64,000 nt of DNA from JBBDMU01 sp040905685 (GTDB lineage Bacteria; Bacteroidota; Rhodothermia; Balneolales; Natronogracilivirgulaceae), in contig JBBDRB010000074.1 in assembly GCA_040905685.1 (NCBI GenBank), positions 38,975 to 102,974 on the forward strand, given 5' to 3'. The position numbers and the translations under genes were made by a program. Under the pieces are notes generated by a model. It worked only from the letters and a program-made list of their open reading frames with translations, did no database searches and was not told the origin of the DNA. Position 1 is the stretch's first letter; each line of letters begins with the position of its first letter. Of the stretch, positions 1 to 9,344 are shown piece after piece.

Positions 1-34
1 CGGCACCGCACACAAGTGCTTTTTTCTTATCCAT
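1..34 (-). CDS. NAD-dependent epimerase/dehydratase, N-terminal end only
   Basis: Only the first 11 codons lie inside the window (MDKKKALVCGA), so the gene is cut by the left edge. The start is well supported: on the minus strand an AGGAGAG ribosome-binding sequence sits a few bases before the ATG. A short basic stretch followed by ALVCGAG-type residues is the usual first beta strand and glycine turn of Rossmann-fold sugar-nucleotide epimerases or dehydratases. Its place at the end of the polysaccharide operon fits such a role. The family is inferred from very little sequence. Confidence 0.6.
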   Translation of the reverse strand, partial: MDKKKALVCGA

Positions 35-71
35 CTCTCTCTCCTTTTTTTGAATTAATTTTTTACGCTGT

Positions 72-1232
72 TCAATTCCGCATCACGCAGTCCGGAACAG
101 TTCCTTCATCCAGCATCCACTGGTATACTTCATGCATCCGACTGGCAAGCATGGGCCAGCTGTAGCGCCTCTCTACAAGTTTGCGTCCCCGACAGCCCAT
201 TTGATGACGTTCTTCGCTGCTCATGGAAGTGGCCTCAGCCAGTGCATCGGCCAGGGGATCAACCCCGATGTCGATCCACCATCCACACTTATGGGTAAGC
301 AGTTCTTCCCATGGCGTTCCCCGGGTCGTGATCACGGGTTTATTGTAGTTCAGGGCTTCCACGACGACAATACCGAAATTTTCCGAAAAGCTTGGCAAGA
401 CGATCAGATCGGCTTTTTTAAGCCAGACCTTCTTTTCAGCATCGGTTACCGGACCTACAAATGAAAAAGAATCTTCCAGGTTATGCTTCCTGACGGCTGC
501 TTCCACTTTCTCCTGATGCTGGCTTTCGTCGGGGCCGGCAAGGACCATCTTCCAGCCCTCCGGTTTGGCCTTGCTCCAGGCTTCAACCAGGTTCATCAGC
601 CCTTTCACCGGGTATATTCTACCAATGAAAAGACATATGCGCTCACCAGATCCGTCCCTGTTTTCCGTTCCGCCGGGTTCGGCCAGGTTGACGCCGTTCG
701 GCACAATGGCAATCGGCTGGGTCAATCCCAGCATTCTCAGCTGTTCGGCCTCCCCTGACGAAGTGGCGTGCAAGACCACGGCTTTATTCAGGTCTTTTCT
801 TTGATAGAGCCTCCAGGCCAGCCTTTTTTTCCAGACTTTATGATGAAGGGCCCACGGTTCGACCGTTCCTCTTGGACTTATCAGCAGCGGTATGGAATGG
901 TCGTGAGCAAAATTTACAGCTACATGATTGGTTTGCAGCCAGATTCCGTGATCATGAAAGATATGCGGTCTACTGCTTTTGATCCGGTCCTGCAGCAACT
1001 GCCGGTATTGTGCCGACCAGGCCAGCCTCAGTCTTTTAATGCTTATGCTCCTGGCAAAATACGTTTGCACCGATTCCATGGATAACGGCTCTTCCCGGTC
1101 GCCTGCGGCACGGCTGCTTATGATCTCGACCGACTCAACATGACCGGCCAGCCACCGGCACAGCTCGGGCACAGAACGGGCCGGCCCTCCGTAACTCGGC
1201 ATCAGGCTTGGGATGCTATGAATAACTCTCAT
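72..1232 (-). CDS. GT4 family glycosyltransferase
   Basis: This 386-residue protein has the layout of a GT-B fold retaining glycosyltransferase. The N-terminal half has the glycine-rich acceptor-side loop (SYGGPARSV, near residues 13-21). The C-terminal half has a nucleotide-sugar site with the GT4 E-x7-E pair at E284 and E292 (SENFGIVVVEA) and a preceding FIGRIYPVKG strand. It should move a sugar from a nucleotide donor onto a lipid-linked or growing glycan at the inner face of the membrane. The start codon lies two bases after the asnB-like stop, so the genes are co-transcribed. The donor and acceptor cannot be told from sequence. Confidence 0.88.
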   Translation of the reverse strand: MRVIHSIPSLMPSYGGPARSVPELCRWLAGHVESVEIISSRAAGDREEPLSMESVQTYFARSISIKRLRLAWSAQYRQLLQDRIKSSRPHIFHDHGIWLQTNHVAVNFAHDHSIPLLISPRGTVEPWALHHKVWKKRLAWRLYQRKDLNKAVVLHATSSGEAEQLRMLGLTQPIAIVPNGVNLAEPGGTENRDGSGERICLFIGRIYPVKGLMNLVEAWSKAKPEGWKMVLAGPDESQHQEKVEAAVRKHNLEDSFSFVGPVTDAEKKVWLKKADLIVLPSFSENFGIVVVEALNYNKPVITTRGTPWEELLTHKCGWWIDIGVDPLADALAEATSMSSEERHQMGCRGRKLVERRYSWPMLASRMHEVYQWMLDEGTVPDCVMRN

Positions 1233-1234
1233 GA

Positions 1235-3127
1235 TTATTTATTTATATTATGGGTCTTCAGCCAATGGCGAAGCACAAATATGGTCCATATCCGACTCCA
1301 GTTGATCAGCCCTTTCTGATAACTGCGATAGGTATTTTCCAAAGCAGCCGCCTGAAACGGCCAGGCCTCCTCTTCGCTTTGCCCGTTGAAGGAATCGGTT
1401 AGCTGACCACTTAAACTTTCCCTGAACCAGGACGCAAACGGCAATTCAAATCCCTTTTTGGGACGGAACACACATCCGTCCGGGATCGACCCGTTTAACG
1501 AGCGGGTAAGCATGGGCTTGGGTATTTTTTTGTTGATCTTTATCTCACCGGGCAGGCTGAACATGAACTCAACAAGCTTATGATCGATTAACGGCACCCT
1601 CACCTCCAGTGCATGGGCCATACTCATCTGGTCGGTATCCCTCAACAAGGTACTGAGCATATAGGTCTGCAGTTCCATTGCCGAGGCCCTGTTGACGGGA
1701 TCAAACTTGCTTGTTTGTTTTTCCAGCTGTGAAAATGTGCCGGGTTCCCATTGATCGGATCGCTCATAAATATCGGCATTCAAAAGACCGCGTGACTGAC
1801 TTTGGCTGAAGACCTGCCGGGCCAGGAAATACGGATGGCGTTTGGTCACCAGCAGATCGGCAAACCTGCGGACGCGCTCGTTGACCGGCATTCCCGAAAG
1901 TATCCTGCCTATGGGAGTCCTTAGCAGCAATGGCATTACCGAAACATACCGCCCCCAGTTTTCGGCCATCAACGGAATGGTGAATCCGTTATAGCCGGCG
2001 AACAACTCATCTCCTCCCACCCCGGAAAGGGCTACGGTAAGGCCGGCCTCTTTGGTGATTTTCGAAACAAAATAGGTATTCAGCCCATCCATGCTGGGCT
2101 GGTCGAAGGCATACAGGCTTTTCTCCAGCATGTCACGGACATCCTCACCGCGTAAATTAAGTTCGGTATGGCTGGAACCGATGTGTTTTGCGGCCATTCT
2201 TGAGTAGGTCCGTTCGTCATGTGATTTTTCATCAAATACGATGCTGAAAGTTTTCACTTCACCCAGGGCCGCATCGCGCATCAGGGCCGCAATGGCCGTA
2301 CTGTCAATTCCACCGCTGAGAAAGGCCCCAAGCGGCACATCGGCTATGAGCTGACTTTTTACGGAATCTTTAAGCTGAGCTCCGATCTGTACCAGCAAAT
2401 CGCCGACGTCCATCTTCTGCCTTTTTTTCTGTGCGGGGATTTCCCAGTAACGGTGAGCCTTTTTTTCACCATCCTTACAGACCATTACATGGCCGGGAGG
2501 CAGCGACACAACCCCCTTTACAAGTGTGTAAGGTTCCTGCACGGAACCATAAGCCAGATACGATCGCAAAGCCTTGTAATCTAATATGCCCGGAACCATA
2601 CCCGATGCCAGCAGAGCCCTGACTTCCGAAGCAAACACCAGGGTTTTGTCCTCATTCTCCCAAAAATACAATGGTTTAACGCCCATGTGGTCACGGGCCA
2701 GGATCAAGGCTTTGTCATTTTCATCCCACAGGGCAAATGCAAAGATACCCCGGAACTGCCTGACGCAATCGACCCCCCATACCCGGTAGGCCTTCAGAAT
2801 TACTTCCGTGTCGGTTTGGGTCGAAAACGCGATACCCTGTTTGATCAGGTCATCGCGAAGCTCCCGGTAATTATAAATTTCCCCGTTAAAGATAATCCAG
2901 TTGCCGGTCACTGATTCCCGCATGGGCTGATGACCGGCCGGGGAGGTATCAATGATGGATAACCGCCGGTGCCCAAAAGTCAATCCGGGTGCTTCACGGC
3001 TGATGATCTCTGTTCCCTCATCGTCCGGTCCGCGATGGGCCTGAGCCTCGGACATTAAACCGGTTTTATGAAGCTGGTCTTCTATGCCGAAATGGCTTAA
3101 ACTGAATATTCCTGATATGCCGCACAT
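1235..3127 (-). CDS. asnB: Asparagine synthase-type amidotransferase (glutamine-hydrolysing)
   Basis: The 630-residue protein starts MCGISGIF, so Cys2 is the nucleophile of a class II glutamine amidotransferase domain (about residues 2-210). The C-terminal synthetase domain carries the PP-loop SGGIDS at 271-276. Family members move ammonia from glutamine to an adenylated carboxylate; the classic product is asparagine. Inside exopolysaccharide clusters, homologues are often thought to amidate a sugar acid or another glycan component, and this gene sits between a polymerase and a glycosyltransferase. Asparagine synthesis and glycan amidation both remain possible. The family call is firm and the substrate is inference. 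Confidence 0.9.
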   Translation of the reverse strand: MCGISGIFSLSHFGIEDQLHKTGLMSEAQAHRGPDDEGTEIISREAPGLTFGHRRLSIIDTSPAGHQPMRESVTGNWIIFNGEIYNYRELRDDLIKQGIAFSTQTDTEVILKAYRVWGVDCVRQFRGIFAFALWDENDKALILARDHMGVKPLYFWENEDKTLVFASEVRALLASGMVPGILDYKALRSYLAYGSVQEPYTLVKGVVSLPPGHVMVCKDGEKKAHRYWEIPAQKKRQKMDVGDLLVQIGAQLKDSVKSQLIADVPLGAFLSGGIDSTAIAALMRDAALGEVKTFSIVFDEKSHDERTYSRMAAKHIGSSHTELNLRGEDVRDMLEKSLYAFDQPSMDGLNTYFVSKITKEAGLTVALSGVGGDELFAGYNGFTIPLMAENWGRYVSVMPLLLRTPIGRILSGMPVNERVRRFADLLVTKRHPYFLARQVFSQSQSRGLLNADIYERSDQWEPGTFSQLEKQTSKFDPVNRASAMELQTYMLSTLLRDTDQMSMAHALEVRVPLIDHKLVEFMFSLPGEIKINKKIPKPMLTRSLNGSIPDGCVFRPKKGFELPFASWFRESLSGQLTDSFNGQSEEEAWPFQAAALENTYRSYQKGLINWSRIWTIFVLRHWLKTHNINK

Positions 3128-3177
3128 AAAGTTATTTTACAAGGTGTATCCTGAAAGATCGTTTTCCATGTCGCTGT

Positions 3178-4509
3178 TTATTCTCTGTTCCATCCTACGC
3201 TGGTAAAGCCAATCAGCAGCCATAAGTACAGACCGGAACCGCCAAAAGAAAAAAACACCATTTCAGCTATATTGACGAAGATGCAGCCCAGAAACAGGGC
3301 ATGTTCACTGGTCAGGGGGAGCCTGAACACATAGCTGATGAGACCGGCGAAGAAAAACACGAAGAAAGCCATCCCCACCAGGCCTATCTCCTCCAGTACA
3401 GCCGACAGCAGGAACCCTTTTTCCGTCGGAGCTCCCAACGGAATGCCCATGAATTCGGCTTGCCCCACGGTACGGTCATCCAGCCTCGAATCGATGCCAA
3501 ACCCAATGCCCATCACCGGGTTATCGGTAAAATTATTAAGGGAACGGTCCACCATATAGCCCCGTGACTGCTGGTATCCTTCCTCATAAGTATCAAAATC
3601 ATATCCTTTATTCACGAACGAGCCGAATTTTTCCAGTACAGGATCAATATTAAATACCAGGATGATGCCGGCCATGCAGGCGGCCACGATAACCGGGTAG
3701 GTGATGAACGAACCCTGCCTTGTGGTCTGCGGTATACCTCTCATCATCCGTATGATCAACAGGAACACCACACTTAAGGTGACCGCCACAAAAGCCATCC
3801 GTGCCTGGCTGAAGAAGATCGAGATCCAGCCCAACAGCATGCCCAGCACACTGACCAGGGAGGCGTCTTCCTGTAAAATGATCCTTGCTGTATAATAGGC
3901 CGTGAATGGAGCCAGAAACAATCCGTAAGCCTGAGGCTGGTTCAGGATACCCTGAAAACCAGCCATGTTGTTATAATAACCGACTTCCGTTAAGATGAAC
4001 GGCAGGCTGACCAGCATGACGAAAAAATAGAAATTGACAAACCACCTTTCCCAGTACTCTTTATAATCTGCCGTCAGCTGAAATCCCATCAGAATGGTAA
4101 AGGCCCCTACGGTGAACATGATGATCTTAACCATGGATATCATGGGATGAAAACTGGCCGCAACGGACAATGCAATACAAACCATGGCAAAATACAACAG
4201 GGATCCGATGGGTTTGGGTATGGTATACCTTTCGGCAAACATGACGGTGAACAGCACCCGGCCAAATGCCGAAATCAGAATAAGCCATCGCAACGCCAGG
4301 GCTCCCGACGGAAAATCGAACATACCGGGATTCAGAAAACCAATTAAAAAAGAAAAGGTCAGGGCTTCTATAGATTCCTTAACACCGCGAAGGGCATGCA
4401 TAGCCAGTATGGCGCAAATCACCAGCATCATCTGAGGCACAAAATACATCGCAATGAGCATGCTCCCGAAAACGGCAGCCATGGCCGGCTGTAGTCCTAT
4501 TTTTTGCAT
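3178..4509 (-). CDS. Wzy/O-antigen ligase-like polysaccharide polymerase
   Basis: A 443-residue, very hydrophobic protein with roughly ten to twelve membrane segments. A long soluble loop after the middle helices contains an NPVMGIGFGI motif (near residues 330-340), which matches the NPxxGxGxG signature of the Wzy_C/O-antigen ligase superfamily. Such proteins join lipid-linked repeat units, or move finished chains to an acceptor, on the outer face of the inner membrane. It lies between asnB and a GT4 gene in the polysaccharide operon, with only a 5-base gap to the upstream GT4. It is the only polymerase-like gene in the cluster, so polymerase is the more likely role; ligase is the alternative. 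Confidence 0.8.
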   Translation of the reverse strand: MQKIGLQPAMAAVFGSMLIAMYFVPQMMLVICAILAMHALRGVKESIEALTFSFLIGFLNPGMFDFPSGALALRWLILISAFGRVLFTVMFAERYTIPKPIGSLLYFAMVCIALSVAASFHPMISMVKIIMFTVGAFTILMGFQLTADYKEYWERWFVNFYFFVMLVSLPFILTEVGYYNNMAGFQGILNQPQAYGLFLAPFTAYYTARIILQEDASLVSVLGMLLGWISIFFSQARMAFVAVTLSVVFLLIIRMMRGIPQTTRQGSFITYPVIVAACMAGIILVFNIDPVLEKFGSFVNKGYDFDTYEEGYQQSRGYMVDRSLNNFTDNPVMGIGFGIDSRLDDRTVGQAEFMGIPLGAPTEKGFLLSAVLEEIGLVGMAFFVFFFAGLISYVFRLPLTSEHALFLGCIFVNIAEMVFFSFGGSGLYLWLLIGFTSVGWNRE

Positions 4510-4514
4510 GGGTA

Positions 4515-5615
4515 TCAGGTGTTTAAGTGTGTTTGTCCGGATTTTCCGTCTGAACGTTTTTGTCCGCCGGCCATACTCATCAGTGTAGTTGCCCAGCGTT
4601 CCGGCCTGAACTGCTTTGAAAGCTCAAAGCTTCCCTCAGACATGCGGGCATATTCATCATAGCCGAGGCTGCTCATGGCCACCAGACATTCGGTGAGGTG
4701 ACCGGTGTTGCCGCTTTCGACTATGCAGCCGTTATATCCATCCTGAACCAGATGCGGGCCCGCCCCGCAGGCATCGGAACAAATAACCGGTAAGCCGGAA
4801 GCTGCGGCTTCCTGTATAACCACTCCCCATGGCTCATACAGGCTCGGCAAAACAAAGACGCGGCTTCTCTGCATGATCCCGGGAAGGTCGTCCGGCTGAA
4901 TAAAACCAAGGTTTACGACCCCCGGCACGCGTTCAACCTCCTCCTTTAGCTCACCGGCACCTGCGCAGTACAGCTTCCAGGGATTCTCAACACGGTCTCT
5001 GTACCGTTTATAAGCTTCAAGCAGGATATGGATGCCTTTGATGGGTATATACCTTCCCACAAACAAGAAAGCATCCTCGGTTTGTTCATCCTGCAGGAAA
5101 TACGATCGGGCAAACCGGCTCCAGTCACAGCAATACAGGCCATACCGCAGGTTTTTACCCTTGAATGCCAGCCTTTTTGCATACTGGGCCTGGCGTTCAC
5201 CGGTTACCCAGAACGTATTGATGTAGCGTTTTAGATACCAGGGCCCAAGTAATCCAAGAATCTGCTGCCTGAGACTACCCTTCCAGGATGCATCCAATCC
5301 GGAAATAACCGGTATGCCTTTTCTCTTCAGTCCCCTGGCGATCTTCAGGTAATCCTGATCCATCCATCCGGAAACGACAACCACATGCGGATCAAACCGT
5401 TCAACAATCCCTTTCAACTGATTCAGTGTGTATTTGTCTTTGGGATAAGCATGATCGACGACATCGATTTGCCCGAAGGCAAACGGGGCATCGGGTGCCG
5501 GAGGCCAGTAACAAACCAGGATCTCGACGTCATGGTCCTTTTTCAGCGCATTCAGGCAGGCCATGGTATATCCCGCCAGTTCTGAATATAAAATAGCTAC
5601 ACGTTTTGCCGGCAT
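4515..5615 (-). CDS. GT4 family glycosyltransferase
   Basis: A 366-residue GT-B glycosyltransferase. The GT4 E-x7-E pair is E261 and E269 (EPWGVVIQE), followed by SGLPVICSDACGAG, the usual donor-site loop. The FVGRYIPIKG strand is at about residue 185. The N-terminal half is short, with an ILYSELAGYT start, and it lacks the long glycine-rich loop seen in its neighbours, so its acceptor probably differs. The gene sits 5 bases upstream of the Wzy-like gene and 31 bases downstream of another GT4 gene. Sugar specificity is unknown. Confidence 0.87.
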   Translation of the reverse strand: MPAKRVAILYSELAGYTMACLNALKKDHDVEILVCYWPPAPDAPFAFGQIDVVDHAYPKDKYTLNQLKGIVERFDPHVVVVSGWMDQDYLKIARGLKRKGIPVISGLDASWKGSLRQQILGLLGPWYLKRYINTFWVTGERQAQYAKRLAFKGKNLRYGLYCCDWSRFARSYFLQDEQTEDAFLFVGRYIPIKGIHILLEAYKRYRDRVENPWKLYCAGAGELKEEVERVPGVVNLGFIQPDDLPGIMQRSRVFVLPSLYEPWGVVIQEAAASGLPVICSDACGAGPHLVQDGYNGCIVESGNTGHLTECLVAMSSLGYDEYARMSEGSFELSKQFRPERWATTLMSMAGGQKRSDGKSGQTHLNT

Positions 5616-5646
5616 AATTGATGCTTTACAGATGTATTGACGGTTC

Positions 5647-6888
5647 CTATTTTTGAAGCAGATTTTTTATGGATGTGAGCGTTCTTTCTATGACCACATC
5701 CCAGGTATACCTTTTTTTAACCATGTTCAGACTATGGTTCTTTTTGGTCAGCAGCGTATGATCGGTTATGTGAATGGCCGAAAGCATAGCTTCCTTCAGC
5801 CTTTTCGGTGTGCCTGAGTCCAGCAGCCACCCGTTCTTACCCGATACGATCGACGCCACAGCCCCCACATTGGTTGCAATAATGGCCAGTCCGCTTGCCA
5901 TCCCCTCCAGAATAACATTAGGCATGCCTTCTGAATAACTCGGGCACACCAGCACATCGCAGCCCCGAAGTATTCCTTTTATCTGCTCTTCATCGGTTAT
6001 AGAATTCCAGTACACGCATTTTCGGGATCTTAAACGGACATCCCCGGGGATTGCCCCGATAAAATGAAATTCAAAATCGTCGGTTTCGATCAGGCTCTCC
6101 AGAACCGAATTGATCTCTTCTATCCCTTTTCTTCGTTCAAACCGTCCTATGAAGACAAACTTGCGCCTGCTTTCCGGCTGCCTGGCTGTGGTAATTATCC
6201 AGTCCTTTTCTATACCGGTCGGTATTTCAATGATATGGCTGGCCTGGAGCCCCCGTCCCTCAATAATCTTGTTGATTTTGCCTCCGTACGAAAATACATA
6301 GTCCGCCCTGGTAATCATGGCTTTCACCGTCGGCCTCAGCAAATAATGCTGCAATTTGAGCTTCCAGGACGGCGCCTTCTGGAACATTTCATAGCCATGA
6401 AAATTGACACCGATCGGTGGGAAGTTGTATCCCCTTCTTTTCTGGTTTAACAGCTTCCACGCGGTAAACCCCTTTGCATAGATGAAAACAACATCCAGGT
6501 TATTCACCAGATGATCGTAAATCTGCTGGGAATAAATATAGGATTCCCGAAGGTAATGTCCGGGAAAGTATTTTAACCGCGGAAATTCAAACTGTATGGG
6601 ATTGATGAACTTCAGTTCTTCAAGCGTGAATATGCCCTCATAGTCAATATGGTTATCCGGAGCTACGGTATGATATAAATCCACACGAACCTTATTCTTA
6701 GCCAGATACTTAGCCAGATAATACGAGTGCTTTTGCATCCCTCCCATTACAAACGGATATATCCCGTCGGTGAGCAGGGCAATTTTCATGGCTGAATTCT
6801 CAATCGGTTTCCTGAATCCATTTTTCCCGGGTTTGGGAGCCGTGATATCTTCGTAGGTTGTATTGATATGTATATGTTTTGTCTGCAT
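5647..6888 (-). CDS. GT4 family glycosyltransferase
   Basis: A GT-B retaining glycosyltransferase with a glycine-rich N-terminal loop (YPFVMGGMQKHS, near residues 44-55). The GT4 pair is E320 and E328 (EGMPNVILE), followed by a GLAIIATNVG donor loop. The start is uncertain. The reported ATG gives 413 residues and lies 15 bases after the upstream stop. An internal ATG at 6789 (residue 34, MKIALLTDGIYP) begins exactly where GT4 proteins usually begin, and the 33 residues before it are polar and unlike the family. Neither start has a clear ribosome-binding site. It is part of the minus-strand polysaccharide operon. Confidence 0.87.
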   Translation of the reverse strand: MQTKHIHINTTYEDITAPKPGKNGFRKPIENSAMKIALLTDGIYPFVMGGMQKHSYYLAKYLAKNKVRVDLYHTVAPDNHIDYEGIFTLEELKFINPIQFEFPRLKYFPGHYLRESYIYSQQIYDHLVNNLDVVFIYAKGFTAWKLLNQKRRGYNFPPIGVNFHGYEMFQKAPSWKLKLQHYLLRPTVKAMITRADYVFSYGGKINKIIEGRGLQASHIIEIPTGIEKDWIITTARQPESRRKFVFIGRFERRKGIEEINSVLESLIETDDFEFHFIGAIPGDVRLRSRKCVYWNSITDEEQIKGILRGCDVLVCPSYSEGMPNVILEGMASGLAIIATNVGAVASIVSGKNGWLLDSGTPKRLKEAMLSAIHITDHTLLTKKNHSLNMVKKRYTWDVVIERTLTSIKNLLQK

Positions 6889-6903
6889 GGTTATGTGGAG
6901 TGG

Positions 6904-8124
6904 TTAGGAAAAGGCTTTTGCCGTGCTTTGATCGATGGTCTTCTGATAGGCACTCATAAGGTTACCGGCCTGGATCTGGGTAGTGAATTCCTTGTCGTAG
7001 CGGTCCCTTCCGAGTCTGCCCATCTCTTCTGCCAGACGAGGGTTTTTAATCAGTTTGGCCATCTTTATTGATAGCTCCCGGATATCCTTGCGGGTAACCA
7101 GGTAGCCCGTTACGTTATCGTCCAGCCAGTGTGAGATCCCACCCACGTCGAATGCAACAACTGGCTTTCCGGCCGCCATGGCTTCCAGACCTATGATCCC
7201 AAAGACTTCATTCCATACTGAGGGCACGGCCAGCATCCCGCAGTTATGAAACAGCCTGGAAAGTTCGTCACCTTCCCTCCAGCCCATCATGATTACGTTT
7301 TGTTCCAGACCCAGTCTTTTTATATGACTTTCTATATTGCTGCGATGCGAACCGTCTCCTGCCAAAACCAGTTTTTTTCCAAGGTTTCCGATATAGGAAA
7401 AAGCATCGATCAGGTATTCCACCCCTTTTGACTGGGCGAAGCGCCCAACATACAGGATATAACCGGGTTCCAGGGATTCCACCCCTTCCCTTGAATGTCC
7501 GCTAAACCTTTCGCGGTCCACGGCGTAAGGCACCACGCTGATCTTGTTGAACGCAACGCCCGCCTGAACGGCCCTCCTGCTCATATAATCGGACGAGGCA
7601 ATGAACCGTACATCATCTCCCCAGATTTGCTTCTTCTTATATCCGTTCATTACAGACGGTAATAATCGTTTGGGATGGCGGTTGTTGCACCTCTTCAGAT
7701 AGGCATTGGGGAAACATTTCCAACCCGTTGACAAGGGACAAATATCATCCGAACGGCCAAAGAACAAGTCATTTCCCGGGCACCACCATCCATAATTATG
7801 CAGATGAATGATCAGGGGGATCCGGCCTGTCAGATACTGCACCATCCTGAGGTTCCTGACCTCGTGAATATGAACCAGATCTATGCTGTTTTGGATCAGG
7901 ACCTGCTCAAGCACGGATTTCCATTTACCCACTGAGGTTTGCTTATCCACATCAGGCAAATAGGTGTGTTTTGTTATACCCGGTGGCAGCTTTTCATTGC
8001 GTTCCGCTGTAAGGCAGAATATTTCAGCGCCCTGCCTGCTAAGCTCCGGTGCGAAGTCACGAATCATCTGCGTGATGCCTCCACCGGCTACCGACAGATT
8101 CTGGTTTATATTTAAAATTTTCAA
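6904..8124 (-). CDS. GT4 family glycosyltransferase
   Basis: This 406-residue protein opens with NINQNLSVAGGGITQM, a typical glycine-rich GT4 N-terminal loop, and has YVGRFAQSKG in the linker to the donor domain. The donor site reads NEVFGIIGLEAM and then AGKPVVAFDVGG, matching the E-x7-E motif. A Cys-rich stretch in the middle (WWCPGNDL to KCFPNAYLKRCNN, about residues 110-145) is seen in many GT4 enzymes of polysaccharide clusters and may bind metal or brace the fold; that is inference. It follows another GT4 gene by 20 bases. Donor and acceptor are unknown. Confidence 0.88.
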   Translation of the reverse strand: MKILNINQNLSVAGGGITQMIRDFAPELSRQGAEIFCLTAERNEKLPPGITKHTYLPDVDKQTSVGKWKSVLEQVLIQNSIDLVHIHEVRNLRMVQYLTGRIPLIIHLHNYGWWCPGNDLFFGRSDDICPLSTGWKCFPNAYLKRCNNRHPKRLLPSVMNGYKKKQIWGDDVRFIASSDYMSRRAVQAGVAFNKISVVPYAVDRERFSGHSREGVESLEPGYILYVGRFAQSKGVEYLIDAFSYIGNLGKKLVLAGDGSHRSNIESHIKRLGLEQNVIMMGWREGDELSRLFHNCGMLAVPSVWNEVFGIIGLEAMAAGKPVVAFDVGGISHWLDDNVTGYLVTRKDIRELSIKMAKLIKNPRLAEEMGRLGRDRYDKEFTTQIQAGNLMSAYQKTIDQSTAKAFS

Positions 8125-8144
8125 TGTACTCCCTCTTCGGTCAG

Positions 8145-9338
8145 TTACCGTAACTGCTTGCGTTCATCAATTATCCGGTTGATTATTGTGTTGGTTCGTT
8201 CAGTGACCTTCTCCCAACTATGGTTATTTGCGACGAGGGCATGCAGGTTGTCGCCCAGCACTCGCCTTAGCCGATCGTCTCCGAGCAGAATCTGCAGTTT
8301 ATTTGTAAATCCGGCCAGGTTACCCTTTTCGAATAGCAGGCCCGTTTCGTGATCCGATATGATTTCCGATACAGCCTGAAAATCAGCCGCTATTACGGGC
8401 TTATGTGCCGCGCCATAGTCGAAAAGCTTGACCGGTGAATTGTAGTCCGTGCTGCCGGGGAGGCAGCAAATATCCATGGCTGCAATCATCGACGGTACCT
8501 TTCCGGGGTCCACCGGACCGGTAAAGCTGACCACTTTATCCAGGCCAAGGTCATTGGCCTGCTTCCGGTATGCCTGCCAGATACCGCCCCCCACCACCAG
8601 CCCCTTTACCGGGTAATGGCCTTTCAACTTACTTATGGCCGTTAAAAACAGGTCTAACCGGTGCCAGGGAAGAATGCTGCCTACAAAACCGACGACGATA
8701 TGCTTGTCGAGATCCAGCGAGGTACGGATCCTGTTCACCTGCTGCTGATCCACCCTTTCATGGGCATGCAGATCAACGCCGTTATGTATCACGGATATTT
8801 TATCTGCTGGAATACCATCGCTGACCATTTTCTGCTTGAAGCGTGATGAGACGGCAATCAGGTGATCGGCTGCCATCCATTTCTTCAGATGCAGGCGTTT
8901 GTAGCGTTGCTGTAAAACAGGTTTATGAAAATCGGCGATCAGATCCCCCCAAAAGAAGCCGTTGCATTCGATGATCCAGGGTTTACGGATCTTTTCCCGG
9001 AGGTTATAGATCGCAAAACTCCGGAATGCATCCCTTTCATAGATGATATCACTGGACATTAACCGGTCCATGGATTTTTCGACCAGCTCTCTTTGCTGTT
9101 TCCGGTCCCTGTATCTTAGGGCTTCCCTCTTTAACCGGGCAGGAACCATCGATTTCAGGTTCCATTTTTTTGGATCCGGCTGACTAAATGTACCGTTGGT
9201 GTTGCCATTTGCCGGTGAGATCAGGGTGACCTCATGGTGCATGCTGCGCAGGTTCCTGATGTTCTCACGCACATGGGCTGAAGCGCCTGTGTGGCCGTCA
9301 GGATCTATATGTTCAGTCAGGATGTAGGAAATTTTCAT
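8145..9338 (-). CDS. GT4-like glycosyltransferase with a variant donor motif
   Basis: A 397-residue GT-B protein. It starts with SYILTEHIDPDGHTGAS, and the linker has GFVGSILPWHR. In the donor site the usual ExxxxPVKLFEYMA pattern reads DYNSPVKLFDYGAA. The second glutamate of the GT4 pair is therefore Asp and the first position is also Asp. This is the SPVKLF-type subgroup of GT4 proteins, in which the family call is still safe but the sugar may differ. It is separated by 6 bases from the kinase-like gene upstream and 20 bases from the next GT4, so it is translated as part of the same operon. Confidence 0.83.
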   Translation of the reverse strand: MKISYILTEHIDPDGHTGASAHVRENIRNLRSMHHEVTLISPANGNTNGTFSQPDPKKWNLKSMVPARLKREALRYRDRKQQRELVEKSMDRLMSSDIIYERDAFRSFAIYNLREKIRKPWIIECNGFFWGDLIADFHKPVLQQRYKRLHLKKWMAADHLIAVSSRFKQKMVSDGIPADKISVIHNGVDLHAHERVDQQQVNRIRTSLDLDKHIVVGFVGSILPWHRLDLFLTAISKLKGHYPVKGLVVGGGIWQAYRKQANDLGLDKVVSFTGPVDPGKVPSMIAAMDICCLPGSTDYNSPVKLFDYGAAHKPVIAADFQAVSEIISDHETGLLFEKGNLAGFTNKLQILLGDDRLRRVLGDNLHALVANNHSWEKVTERTNTIINRIIDERKQLR

Positions 9339-9344
9339 TATTGC

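Noticed and set aside
132..464. Open frame on the plus strand inside the first GT4 gene
   Set aside because: It lies entirely antisense to a well-supported glycosyltransferase and its translation is unlike any protein family. The same applies to the many other open frames opposite the annotated genes.
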